From an uncultured Bacteroidales bacterium (lineage in GTDB: Bacteria; Bacteroidota; Bacteroidia; Bacteroidales; Bacteroidaceae): a DNA stretch of 12,318 bases. This document shows, one piece after another, positions 1 through 7,080 of this stretch. Location: the NCBI GenBank assembly GCA_902783615.1, contig CACZRQ010000308.1, positions 1 through 12,318 on the forward strand. Direction: 5' to 3'. Position numbers and translations under genes: made by a program. Positions within the stretch are counted from its first letter, which is position 1. Every line of letters starts with the position of its first letter. The notes below the pieces were generated by a model, which did not search any database, was not told the origin of the DNA, and was given only the letters and a program-made list of their open reading frames with translations.

Positions 1-56
1 AAACGTCAATATATCTGTATGTTGCTATAGATTTATGCCAACATTTCCCATCCTGT

Positions 57-87
57 GGTTACATGGTTACAGCTGTAACCCGTAACC
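57..87. repeat. GGTTAC palindrome (dyad of two direct plus two inverted hexamers)
   Basis: The centre (65-80) is the perfect 16-bp palindrome GGTTACAGCTGTAACC. It is flanked by a further GGTTAC at 57-62 and its complement GTAACC at 82-87, so the hexamer occurs four times, twice in each orientation. The outer arms are offset by a 2-base spacer on the left and a 1-base spacer on the right. The arrangement suits a dimeric or tetrameric DNA-binding protein, or a cruciform/hairpin in RNA. No gene overlaps it and I do not recognise the element. The structure is read directly; any role is a guess. Confidence 0.6.
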
Positions 88-218
88 GTTTTCTGTGACT
101 TTCGGCCTGTGCCTCATGAAAAGTCCAACAGGGTTCGTACACTATGCCAAATGGGGCAGTATTATAGGGGAACAGGGAAAGAGCAACGAGTGAAAAAGGT
201 GTTCTCCGTAAGCCATCA

Positions 219-242
219 ATCGTTTGCCTTTACCCAAACGAT
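219..242. repeat. Inverted repeat, 8-bp arms around an 8-bp spacer
   Basis: ATCGTTTG at 219-226 is the exact reverse complement of CAAACGAT at 235-242, with an 8-base spacer (227-234) between them. With one more base included, the left arm (218-226) also matches CAAACGATT at 257-265, in the second copy of the adjacent direct repeat. It could be an operator, an RNA hairpin, or a recombinase core-like site. It lies in the gene-free left end of the window. Confidence 0.5.
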
Positions 243-286
243 CGTGCGCCTATACCCAAACGATTTGGTGCCTATACCCAAATTGA
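226..286. repeat. Three direct repeats with exact 22-bp period (iteron-like)
   Basis: Three copies of GCCTATACCCAAACGAT begin at 226, 248 and 270, exactly 22 bases apart. Copy 1 has a T for A at the fifth base (GCCTTTACCC). Copy 3 diverges after CCCAAA, reading TTGA. On the minus strand each unit reads roughly TCGTTTGGGTATAGGC. A 22-bp spacing is close to two helical turns, so proteins bound at each copy would sit on one face of the DNA. The period is not a multiple of three, which argues against a protein repeat. Possible roles are regulator binding sites or plasmid/mobile-element iterons; there is no replication gene in the window to choose between them. Confidence 0.6.
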
Positions 287-316
287 AACGCACTTTTTTA
301 CAAGGGCCACTTTCTA

Positions 317-1576
317 TCACAAATCATCGTTCTTCACCAAGGCACAGGCGGCGATAGTGGCAACGCTACACACCATGATCCAAATAAAGAAGAGGGTGTA
401 GCCCATCTGTTCTTGCAACCAGCCAGCTATCATGCCAGGTAACATCATGCCTAAGGCCATGAAGGCGGTGCAGATGGCATAATGGGCTGTGGCTTGAGGG
501 CCACGGGCGTAATAAATGAGATAGAGAGCATAGGCAGTGAAGCCAAAGCCATAGCCAAACTGTTCAATGCATACAGCTACGGAAACCAGGATGATGTTCT
601 GGGGCTGATAGAAACTGAGCAACACATACACCAGATTGGGCAATACAAGACTCAGGGCCATAGGCCATAACCAACGCTTCAGTCCACCTTTCGAGGCACA
701 GATGCCACCAATGATACCTCCAATGGTGAGGCCAATGATGCCCACTGTGCCATAAGCCACACCCACCTGCGAGGTGGTCAAGCCAAGACCTCCTTTATCT
801 AAAGGATCGAGCAGGAAAGGATTGATGATTTTCACCAGCTGTGCTTCTGGCAAACGGTAGAGCAACATAAACAGAATGCCTATCCATGCATGTTTCTTGC
901 TGAAGAAAGAGATGAAAGTGCCAAAAAACTCTTTGACGATGTTTTGGGCGTTTGTATCGGCCGATGGCTTGTCGGACAGTGGTTTAGGCAAGATGATGCG
1001 ATGATAGATAAAGAAAGCCAGAAACAGACCAGCCAAGACGTAGAAGGTGATGCTCCAAGCCATGTTGATGTCCATACTGTTCTCAAGTTCGCCTGCCAAG
1101 ATTACCAGCAGACCTTGTCCGGCTATGGTGGCGATGCGATAGAATGTGGTGCGGATGCCCACGAAGAAAGCTTGGTCTTCTTCATTCAGGGCCAGCATAT
1201 AAAAACCATCAGCGGCAATGTCGTGAGTGGCAGAGCTGAAGGCCACTAACCAGAACATAGCCAATGACCAGGCGAAGAATGAACTGACTGGCAGCGTGAA
1301 AGCCACACCAGCAAAACCAGCTCCAATGAGCAACTGCATGGCAGTAATCCACAAGCGTTTAGTCTTGATAAGATCCACAAACGGACTCCAGAAAGGCTTG
1401 ATGACCCAAGGCAGGTAGAGCCATGAAGTATAGAGGGCGATATCAGTATTCGAGATGCCCAGTTTCTTGTACATAATGACAGAGATTGTCATCACTGTCA
1501 CGTAGGGCAAACTTTCGGCTAAATACAATGTTGGTATCCAGGACCATCCTCTTTTACGATTGACCATTTTCTCCAT
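317..1576 (-). CDS. ampG: AmpG-like muropeptide permease (MFS transporter)
   Basis: This is a 419-residue, very hydrophobic protein with about 12 predicted membrane segments, the normal size for AmpG-type major facilitator proteins without the long C-terminal tail. AmpG-like signatures are an N-terminal 'SLPY' segment (residues 22-25), the first-loop motif FWSPFVD (62-68) and ATHDIAADGF (116-125), which corresponds to the ATQDI-type motif of AmpG. The family imports anhydromuropeptides or GlcNAc-MurNAc-peptides across the inner membrane for peptidoglycan recycling. The start is taken as the ATG at 1576; a second ATG three codons in (1567) follows GGAG and is an alternative. It is the third gene of a leftward unit, 38 bases after the SpoIID-family gene, which supports a muropeptide role over a generic sugar transporter. 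The stop is TGA at 317-319. Family membership is well supported; the exact substrate is inferred. Confidence 0.85.
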   Translation of the reverse strand: MEKMVNRKRGWSWIPTLYLAESLPYVTVMTISVIMYKKLGISNTDIALYTSWLYLPWVIKPFWSPFVDLIKTKRLWITAMQLLIGAGFAGVAFTLPVSSFFAWSLAMFWLVAFSSATHDIAADGFYMLALNEEDQAFFVGIRTTFYRIATIAGQGLLVILAGELENSMDINMAWSITFYVLAGLFLAFFIYHRIILPKPLSDKPSADTNAQNIVKEFFGTFISFFSKKHAWIGILFMLLYRLPEAQLVKIINPFLLDPLDKGGLGLTTSQVGVAYGTVGIIGLTIGGIIGGICASKGGLKRWLWPMALSLVLPNLVYVLLSFYQPQNIILVSVAVCIEQFGYGFGFTAYALYLIYYARGPQATAHYAICTAFMALGMMLPGMIAGWLQEQMGYTLFFIWIMVCSVATIAACALVKNDDL

Positions 1577-1580
1577 GTTG

Positions 1581-1606
1581 ATTCTTCATTCTAAATTCTT
1601 CATTCT
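1581..1606. repeat. 12-bp direct repeat in the ampG leader
   Basis: ATTCTTCATTCT occurs at 1581-1592 and again at 1595-1606, a 14-bp period, and is followed by a partial ATTCATTC. It fills most of the 38-base gap between the SpoIID-family stop and the ampG start, so on the transcript the ampG leader is purine-rich GAA/GAAT repeats. Low-complexity leaders of this kind occur in Bacteroidetes intergenic regions; slippage or a ribosome-loading role is possible but unproven. Confidence 0.5.
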
Positions 1607-1614
1607 CCATTCAT

Positions 1615-2868
1615 TCAGTACATTCTTTCCACTTTTGCTCCTTTGTAATAATGCAGGAGGATATCCTTATATTTGTAGCCCTGCTCACCCATTACGGCGG
1701 CACCGATTTGGCAGAGACCTACGCCATGACCCCAGCCAGAGCCATGCAGCACGAAACCTGATGGGATAGGACCATCTCCTTGTTTCTCAATTGTAAATGC
1801 TGAGCTGAACAAATGGGAAGTGGAGAGCGTCTTGCGTATCTCCAACTCTTTTCCGATAATCAGGGTGTGCTCACTACCCACAATCTTCAGACGGTAGATA
1901 CGGCCACTGGTTCCTCGAGCCAAAGGCTCCAAGTCGAGGATATTGCCCATATCGATGCCTGTGTTTTTCAGAATCAGTGCTTTCAGCTCTTCTTGAGAAT
2001 AAGTTACCGTCCATCGGTAGAAATCGGTGGTTTCCTGGTCGTAGTTCACCATCACTTGATGCACAATGCTTTCATCAGCTTTGCCGCAGAAAGGGTCTTC
2101 CACGCTGGTGAGATAAGGATAATCCTTGTCCTCCCAACAAGTGCTGAACACCTCAGTAACTCCTCCACAACACTTTGAGAAACGGGTGTCGCAAATCTCA
2201 CCATTGTAGATGAGTACTTCGCCACGCGTCTGTTCTACAGCCAGTTTTGCATTTGGTGAAGTAACCTTGCTGAGGCCTTGGTATCGCTGGCAGTGATCGT
2301 CGGCACACACATCAAAATGCTGATGGGCCGAGCGGTTATACCATCGCACAATCTCATTGTCGGAAACATAACCACAAGATTGCTCGGCGTTGCTATCATG
2401 TGCCGTGAGCTGGACCAGTAGCCAACTGCGGGAAATCACCGCATGGGCTTTCAACAGTTCCAACGAGGCTGTGGCACTCATCTCACTTGAAATGACACTG
2501 GTGAGGTAGCGCTCCGTACTGATGACGTTGATGGCAGTGATCTCATCATCTTCCACGATGAGTCGCAAACTACCTTGGAAGCTCTGGTCTTCATGCTGTT
2601 GCCAGTGGAAGTGCTTGCCTATCATCACATCTCGTAATTCGAAGAGATTCTTCTCTGGGGCATCAGTGGGGATGAACAGCAGTTCGCTGAAAGTGTTGCC
2701 TTTCCACGAAATTCTTCCGTCCACCCATGATGCTTTCATCTCGCCCTCAACAATCCTATTGGCAGGAACGGGATTGCCTTTGGGTGTAACCACATGAAAG
2801 ATGCCATGCAGGGTGAAAGAAATCTCATGGCTCGACAATAATCCTACTTGTATCTCAGGTTCTTGCAT
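1615..2868 (-). CDS. SpoIID/LytB-domain protein (probable peptidoglycan glycan-strand enzyme)
   Basis: This 417-residue protein belongs to the SpoIID/LytB ('amidase enhancer') family. The key segment SVISSEMSATASLELLKAHA (124-143) contains E129, which aligns by eye with the catalytic glutamate of Bacillus SpoIID, a lytic transglycosylase. Other family marks are CCGGVTEVF (233-241) and the C-terminal GSGWGHGVGLCQIGA (376-390) with MGEQGYKYKDILLHYYKGA after it. Unlike SpoIID, the N-terminus (MQEPEIQVGLL) is not a signal peptide. The frame upstream of the ATG reaches a TGA within about 10 codons, with no other ATG, so no exported form can be read here. It contains at least eight cysteines. It lies 10 bases after the symporter gene, with GAGAAGA just before the ATG, and 38 bases before ampG. 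I infer cytoplasmic processing of imported muropeptides; the activity itself is inferred from the family. Confidence 0.8.
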   Translation of the reverse strand: MQEPEIQVGLLSSHEISFTLHGIFHVVTPKGNPVPANRIVEGEMKASWVDGRISWKGNTFSELLFIPTDAPEKNLFELRDVMIGKHFHWQQHEDQSFQGSLRLIVEDDEITAINVISTERYLTSVISSEMSATASLELLKAHAVISRSWLLVQLTAHDSNAEQSCGYVSDNEIVRWYNRSAHQHFDVCADDHCQRYQGLSKVTSPNAKLAVEQTRGEVLIYNGEICDTRFSKCCGGVTEVFSTCWEDKDYPYLTSVEDPFCGKADESIVHQVMVNYDQETTDFYRWTVTYSQEELKALILKNTGIDMGNILDLEPLARGTSGRIYRLKIVGSEHTLIIGKELEIRKTLSTSHLFSSAFTIEKQGDGPIPSGFVLHGSGWGHGVGLCQIGAAVMGEQGYKYKDILLHYYKGAKVERMY

Positions 2869-2878
2869 ATCTTCTCTA

Positions 2879-4321
2879 TCATTTATTTGTTTTAATCAAA
2901 CATAACCCAATGAATGTGAATAAGGCATTCATGATCAATATCTCATAGCTGAACTGATAGCCATTGAACCATGCTACCGAGTTTTTATCTAAAATGAAGC
3001 AAAGCAATGGTGCCAAGATGGCCACAAACGGAATCAGTTTGTCGCGCACCTTCCATTTGGTGAGGATGCCAAAGGCAAACATACCCAAGATAGGACCATA
3101 GGTATAGCTGGCCAGGATATATACGGCATCGATTACGCTGGTGTTATTCAATAGGTTAAACACAACGATACTGATACCCATCACAATGGCCATGCCGATG
3201 TGTACCCGTTGTCTGGTCTGCTTCACTTCTTCTTCCGCTTTGCCTTTGATGCCTAAGATATCGACAGTAAATGAAGTGGTGAGGGCTGTGAGAGCAGAGC
3301 CAGCGGCTGAGTAGGCAGAAGCTGTGAGTCCGATGATAAAGAGGATGCCTACGATGAGTGGCAGATAACCGCCTGTGGCTACGATGGTGAATAAAGTGTC
3401 GCTCTTTTCCACCACAATGCCTTTCTGACCCACAAAGATGTAGAGCAAAGCTCCCAACATCAGGAAGATGCTGATTACCACGAATTGCAGCACCATGCTC
3501 ACCACCATGTTCATCTGGCTTTCTTTGGAATTGCGGCAACTCAGGTTACGCTGCATCATATCTTGGTCGAGACCATTCATGGCTATCTGGGTGAACACAC
3601 CTGCCAAGAACTGCTTCCAGAAGAACTGTCGGCTGTTCACATCATCAAAGAAGAACACCCTGCTCAGCTTGTCATCGCCAATAGCAGCCATCATTGTTCC
3701 CCAATCCATGCCTAAGCTCTTAGCGATAAACCAGATGCAAAGCACCACCGAAACAATGAGGCAGAAGGTTTTCAAAGAATCTGTCCAGATGAGGCTCTTC
3801 ACACCTCCTTTGAATGTATAGAGCCATACAATCAAGATGGACACCATGACATTCAAGATGAAAGGCAAATGTAGAGGCTCGAATATGAGCAATTGGAAGG
3901 TAAGGCATACTAAGTAGAGTCGCACAGCTGCCCCCAACATCTTGGAGATGAAGAAGAACCAGGCTCCTGTGTGATAGGAGCTGATGCCTAAGCGTTGCTC
4001 TAAGAATTGGTAAACACTTACTAACTGCATGCGATAGAATAGGGGTGTCAATACAAGGGCGATGACCAATTGTCCTGCCATGAAACCCATGACGAGTTGC
4101 AGATAGCCGAACTGTGAAGCCCCCACCATGCCTGGCACTGACACATAGGTCACACCAGAGATGCTGGCTCCAATCATGGCAAATGCTACCATATACCACT
4201 TGGATTGCTTGCCTCCTTGGAAGAAGCCTGCATTGTCGGCTTTGTGTCCAGCCCAGTAGGAAATGCCGAATAAGACGGCAAAGTAGGCTGCTACCGTGAT
4301 AATTACAATTAATGGTGTCAT
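2879..4321 (-). CDS. Sodium:solute symporter (SSS family), candidate MurNAc/amino-sugar importer
   Basis: This 480-residue protein with about 13 membrane segments belongs to the sodium:solute symporter (SSF/SGLT-like) family. The first core helix carries GASISGVTYVSVPG (51-64). NGLDQDMMQRNLSCR (249-263) and the ASAYSAAGSALTALTTSF segment (334-351), rich in the small hydroxyl residues that form the sodium site of LeuT-fold carriers, are also typical. The ATG at 4319-4321 is chosen as start. An upstream TTG at 4345 would place the initiation codon inside the promoter -7 element. It is the first gene of the unit with the SpoIID-family gene (10-base gap) and ampG. That context suggests uptake of a cell-wall sugar such as N-acetylmuramic acid, as proposed for the Tannerella MurT transporter, but I cannot tell substrate from sequence; glucose, sialic acid or other solutes remain possible. 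Confidence 0.8.
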   Translation of the reverse strand: MTPLIVIITVAAYFAVLFGISYWAGHKADNAGFFQGGKQSKWYMVAFAMIGASISGVTYVSVPGMVGASQFGYLQLVMGFMAGQLVIALVLTPLFYRMQLVSVYQFLEQRLGISSYHTGAWFFFISKMLGAAVRLYLVCLTFQLLIFEPLHLPFILNVMVSILIVWLYTFKGGVKSLIWTDSLKTFCLIVSVVLCIWFIAKSLGMDWGTMMAAIGDDKLSRVFFFDDVNSRQFFWKQFLAGVFTQIAMNGLDQDMMQRNLSCRNSKESQMNMVVSMVLQFVVISIFLMLGALLYIFVGQKGIVVEKSDTLFTIVATGGYLPLIVGILFIIGLTASAYSAAGSALTALTTSFTVDILGIKGKAEEEVKQTRQRVHIGMAIVMGISIVVFNLLNNTSVIDAVYILASYTYGPILGMFAFGILTKWKVRDKLIPFVAILAPLLCFILDKNSVAWFNGYQFSYEILIMNALFTFIGLCLIKTNK

Positions 4322-4342
4322 ACAAAAATGTTTGTTTGATGA

Positions 4343-4373
4343 CAAAGATAGTGTTTTTCTATATTAGTAGCAA
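4343..4373 (-). promoter_or_regulatory. Promoter of the symporter-SpoIID-ampG unit
   Basis: On the minus strand TATCTTTG (4350-4343) matches the Bacteroidetes -7 consensus TAnnTTTG exactly. A -33-like TTG (4373-4371) lies 20 bases upstream, within the usual spacing. Transcription would begin about 7 bases downstream, leaving a leader of roughly 15 bases before the ATG at 4321. This also marks a break between yifB and the salvage trio. Confidence 0.7.
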
Positions 4374-4401
4374 GCAGCCTGCACATTTTTCGAGTGAAAT
4401 G

Positions 4402-5940
4402 TTATCCTGCCCAATCTTCTCTGTCGAGGTTGCGATAGCTGATGGCCTCGGAAAGGTGATAAGGACGGATGTCGGCACTGCCTTCCAAGTCGGCTATGGT
4501 GCGTGAAACCTTCAAGATACGATCATAAGCTCGAGCACTGAGGTTCAAGCGGAGCATGGCATTGCGTAAAAGCGACATACATTCATCATCGAGTTTGGCG
4601 TATTGCTGTATCAGTTTAGTAGTCATCTGGGCATTGCAGTGCACCCCTGGGGTTTTCTGATAGCGCTCCTCCTGAATCTTGCGGGCTTTGATGACTCGCT
4701 CACGAATCACTTGACTCGTTTCCCCTGTCCGTTTGGAAGAGAGTTCTTCGAAAGGTACAGGTGCCACCTCGATTTGAAGGTCTATACGATCCATTAAAGG
4801 ACCTGAAATGCGACTCATATAACGCTGTACTTGGCCTGGTGAACAGACGCAAGGATGAGATGGATGGTTGTAGTAGCCGCAAGGACAAGGATTCATGGCA
4901 GCTACGAACATAAAGCTGGCAGGATATTCCACGTTGGAACGCACACGGCTGATGCTGATACGCCTGTCTTCCAAAGGCTGGCGCAACACTTCCAGAACGT
5001 CTCTTCTGAATTCTGGAAGTTCATCCAGAAAGAGGATGCCATTGTGGGCCAAGCTGATTTCACCAGGTTGAGGGAAACTGCCACCTCCTGTCATGGCAAC
5101 ACTTGAAATGGTATGGTGAGGATTGCGGAACGGGCGATGATAAATCAAGCCTCCCTCCTTGCCCAATTTCCCTGCTACTGAATGAATCTTGGTGGTTTCC
5201 AAGCTTTCTGCCAGCGAAAGTGGCGGCAAGATGGATGGCAATCGTTTGGCCAACATAGATTTTCCACTTCCAGGGCTGCCCACAAGAATCAGATTGTGAC
5301 TGCCGGCTGCCGCTATCTCCATGGCTCGTTTCACATGCTCCTGTCCCTTTACATCGGCAAAATCGGAATCAAATTCCAACAAATGGCTGAAAAATTCCTC
5401 TCGGGTGTTTACAATGGTAGGCTCTAAACTGCTCTTTCCCATGAAAAAATCCACCACCTCTTTCAGGTTTTCTGCCCCATAGATTTTGAGATTGTTCACT
5501 ACAGCTGCCTCACGGGCATTTTGTTTCGGAACAATCATTCCCTTGAATCCCAACTCACGGGCTTTGATGGCGATGGGCAAGGCACCTCGGATGGGCATGA
5601 GTGTACCATCCAGACTGAGCTCACCCATCAGCAGATAATCGCCCACATTTTCAAGAGGCAACACCTCTGTGGCAGTCAAGATGCCAATGGCAAACGGCAG
5701 GTCGTAGGCTGAGCCTTCCTTGCGGATATCGGCAGGAGCCATATTGATCAAGATGTTAGATGCGGGAACTTTGAAATTCAATACTTGAAAGGCTGTATTT
5801 ACCCGCTGTTGGCTTTCGCGAACGGCTGAGTCGGGCAAACCTACAATGTAGAATTCGCATCCTTTACTACTGTTCACTTCAATGGTGATTAGTGTAGCAT
5901 CAATGCCCAGAAGGGCAGCAGCATAAACTTTAGTCAGCAT
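4402..5940 (-). CDS. yifB: YifB/ComM family Mg-chelatase-like AAA+ ATPase
   Basis: The 512 residues match the usual length and domain order of YifB (also called ComM): an N-terminal ChlI-like/Lon-protease-fold domain (about 1-170), an AAA+ Mg-chelatase module (about 190-395) and a C-terminal Mg-chelatase helical domain (about 400-500). Visible motifs are Walker A GSPGSGKS (221-228), Walker B ILFLDE (302-307), and a CPCG...CVC cysteine cluster (C352, C354, C364, C366) that probably binds zinc, followed by SGPLMDRIDL (379-388). In Haemophilus and Vibrio, ComM is a hexameric helicase promoting branch migration during natural transformation; elsewhere the role is unclear. The gene is 25 bases downstream of the DUF4369 lipoprotein gene with no terminator between, so co-transcription is likely. 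The ATG at 5940 fits the family's N-terminus. The assignment is firm; the cellular role in this organism is inferred. Confidence 0.93.
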   Translation of the reverse strand: MLTKVYAAALLGIDATLITIEVNSSKGCEFYIVGLPDSAVRESQQRVNTAFQVLNFKVPASNILINMAPADIRKEGSAYDLPFAIGILTATEVLPLENVGDYLLMGELSLDGTLMPIRGALPIAIKARELGFKGMIVPKQNAREAAVVNNLKIYGAENLKEVVDFFMGKSSLEPTIVNTREEFFSHLLEFDSDFADVKGQEHVKRAMEIAAAGSHNLILVGSPGSGKSMLAKRLPSILPPLSLAESLETTKIHSVAGKLGKEGGLIYHRPFRNPHHTISSVAMTGGGSFPQPGEISLAHNGILFLDELPEFRRDVLEVLRQPLEDRRISISRVRSNVEYPASFMFVAAMNPCPCGYYNHPSHPCVCSPGQVQRYMSRISGPLMDRIDLQIEVAPVPFEELSSKRTGETSQVIRERVIKARKIQEERYQKTPGVHCNAQMTTKLIQQYAKLDDECMSLLRNAMLRLNLSARAYDRILKVSRTIADLEGSADIRPYHLSEAISYRNLDREDWAG

Positions 5941-5965
5941 GTTATGAATGATTAAAGGGTTAATA

Positions 5966-7030
5966 CTATTTTTTCTTTTTATTGTTATTCTTTTTCTCTT
6001 TCTTTTCTTGCTCTTGGAGTTTTTTCAACTCTTCAAACTTGTCGTCCAGTTGCTTTTCCGTCAGGTTATAAGCCTTGATCTTGCCATCTGGCGATATCAG
6101 CACGTTGGCAGGCAGATATCTGATGTTGAAGATATCGACAACCTCCGTTAGCCATCCTTTGCCATCGCACGACTGCTCCCAATCCAATGTATCTTTACTC
6201 ACTGCATTTTTCCATTGCTCACGATCAATGTCGAGGGATATACCCCATAAACGTAAATTCTCCAATTTCTCTTTCTCAATCTTTTTATACAGTGGCTTGT
6301 AAATGATGCGGTTCTTTTGTTTGCTGGCTTCATCCCAAGAAGCCCAGAAATTGATGAGCAACCATTTATTGCTGAAATCTGCACGCGACACCCACTTGTT
6401 CTCTGTGTTTCTTAAGCGGAAATAAGTTACAGTCATACTTGTGTCTGCCTTCGCTTCATTGGTTAACTGTTTGCTGATGTTGGTGTATTGCGGATGGCTT
6501 TTCAAATCTTCATCGAATTTATCCAGTAATGGCCTCATCAGTCGCCTATCGGAAACAGCAGCTTCAGAGAGGTATTGATTGATCAGGTAGAAACCAACTG
6601 GAGAGGTAGGGTTGTGGGTGATAAAGGTATCTACTGCCGCAACGGTTAGGATGGAGTCGTTTTCCATCTTGAATTGCATCAGCAGATGATTTTCAGCCTT
6701 ATCTTCAATCTGCAGGTTTTGTAGAGATGCAGTATCGCCCTTGATTTTTATGTCAGCACGTTTGCTCAGGAAAAGAGGAATTCGCAATCCGTCTTTGAAC
6801 ATCATCCAAGTTTGAGCCAATGTATCCACAGATATGAATCTCTTGAATTTGTCTTTCTTGACAAAGATGGTATCTACCCTGTCGAACATCTGATCGGCTC
6901 CGAAAACAATGATTGTATCGTTGCCCAAACCCTTGATGGTGCCTGAAACACGGGCGCGATTGCCTTGCTCTTCACCGCAGGCGATGAAGACAAATGCCAT
7001 CAATAAGTATGTCAGCAAACGTTTTATCAT
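5966..7030 (-). CDS. DUF4369-type lipoprotein with a degenerate thioredoxin-like domain
   Basis: This is a predicted lipoprotein of 354 residues. The signal sequence MIKRLLTYLLMAFVFIAC ends in a lipobox with C18 as the lipidated residue. Residues about 25-110 resemble the beta-rich DUF4369 domain common in Bacteroidetes, and 205-335 look like a TlpA/AhpC-type thioredoxin fold, with FWASWDEAS (228-236), SCDGKGW (287-293) and a cis-proline-like YLPANVLISPDG (305-316). The CXXC expected after 'FWASW' is replaced by DEAS (233-236), and the only mature cysteines are C18 and C288, so disulfide exchange is unlikely. The tail (339-354) is almost all Lys, Glu, Gln and Asn. I chose the ATG at 7030, not the in-frame codon at 7114, because the longer start reads through the terminator and the -7 element and would bury the signal peptide. 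It is probably co-transcribed with yifB. Confidence 0.85.
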   Translation of the reverse strand: MIKRLLTYLLMAFVFIACGEEQGNRARVSGTIKGLGNDTIIVFGADQMFDRVDTIFVKKDKFKRFISVDTLAQTWMMFKDGLRIPLFLSKRADIKIKGDTASLQNLQIEDKAENHLLMQFKMENDSILTVAAVDTFITHNPTSPVGFYLINQYLSEAAVSDRRLMRPLLDKFDEDLKSHPQYTNISKQLTNEAKADTSMTVTYFRLRNTENKWVSRADFSNKWLLINFWASWDEASKQKNRIIYKPLYKKIEKEKLENLRLWGISLDIDREQWKNAVSKDTLDWEQSCDGKGWLTEVVDIFNIRYLPANVLISPDGKIKAYNLTEKQLDDKFEELKKLQEQEKKEKKNNNKKKK

Positions 7031-7052
7031 TGGGCTCGTTATTTTTCGGCTC

Positions 7053-7060
7053 CAAAAGTA
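7053..7060 (-). promoter_or_regulatory. -7 promoter element for the DUF4369 lipoprotein-yifB unit
   Basis: TACTTTTG on the minus strand (7060-7053) is an exact TAnnTTTG match, about 23 bases upstream of the ATG at 7030 and just downstream of the preceding gene's terminator. The T-rich upstream sequence has TTTG motifs at 16 and 24 bases, neither at ideal spacing, so the -33 element is uncertain. Confidence 0.6.
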
Positions 7061-7080
7061 GTGCTTTTTTAGCGAACAAA

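Larger units (their letters stand above)
1..316. other. Gene-free left end downstream of ampG
   Basis: I see no convincing gene here. Forward frames entering from the left edge stop at about positions 30, 85 and 98, with translations that do not look like a protein tail. Minus-strand ATGs give at most about two dozen codons. No TAnnTTTG promoter element is present on either strand and there is no clear intrinsic terminator after the ampG stop. The stretch does hold the three repeat structures listed separately. It may be a regulatory region, or the edge of a mobile element lying to the left. Confidence 0.5.

Noticed and set aside
226..286. CRISPR array
   Set aside because: Units are 17-22 bases with about 5 bases between them, only three copies, no real spacers and no cas genes.
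1..316. tRNA or other structured RNA gene
   Set aside because: I looked for a cloverleaf around GGTTCG-like segments (about 131-140) and found no acceptor or anticodon stem pairing.
109..357. 82-codon forward reading frame across the repeats at the left end
   Set aside because: It starts with GTG, runs into the 3' end of ampG, has no family features, and crosses a 22-bp repeat that changes frame at each unit. It looks like chance.
3720..4325. 201-codon minus-strand frame inside the symporter gene
   Set aside because: It is an alternate frame of the symporter; the overlapped frame has clear transporter motifs and this one has none.
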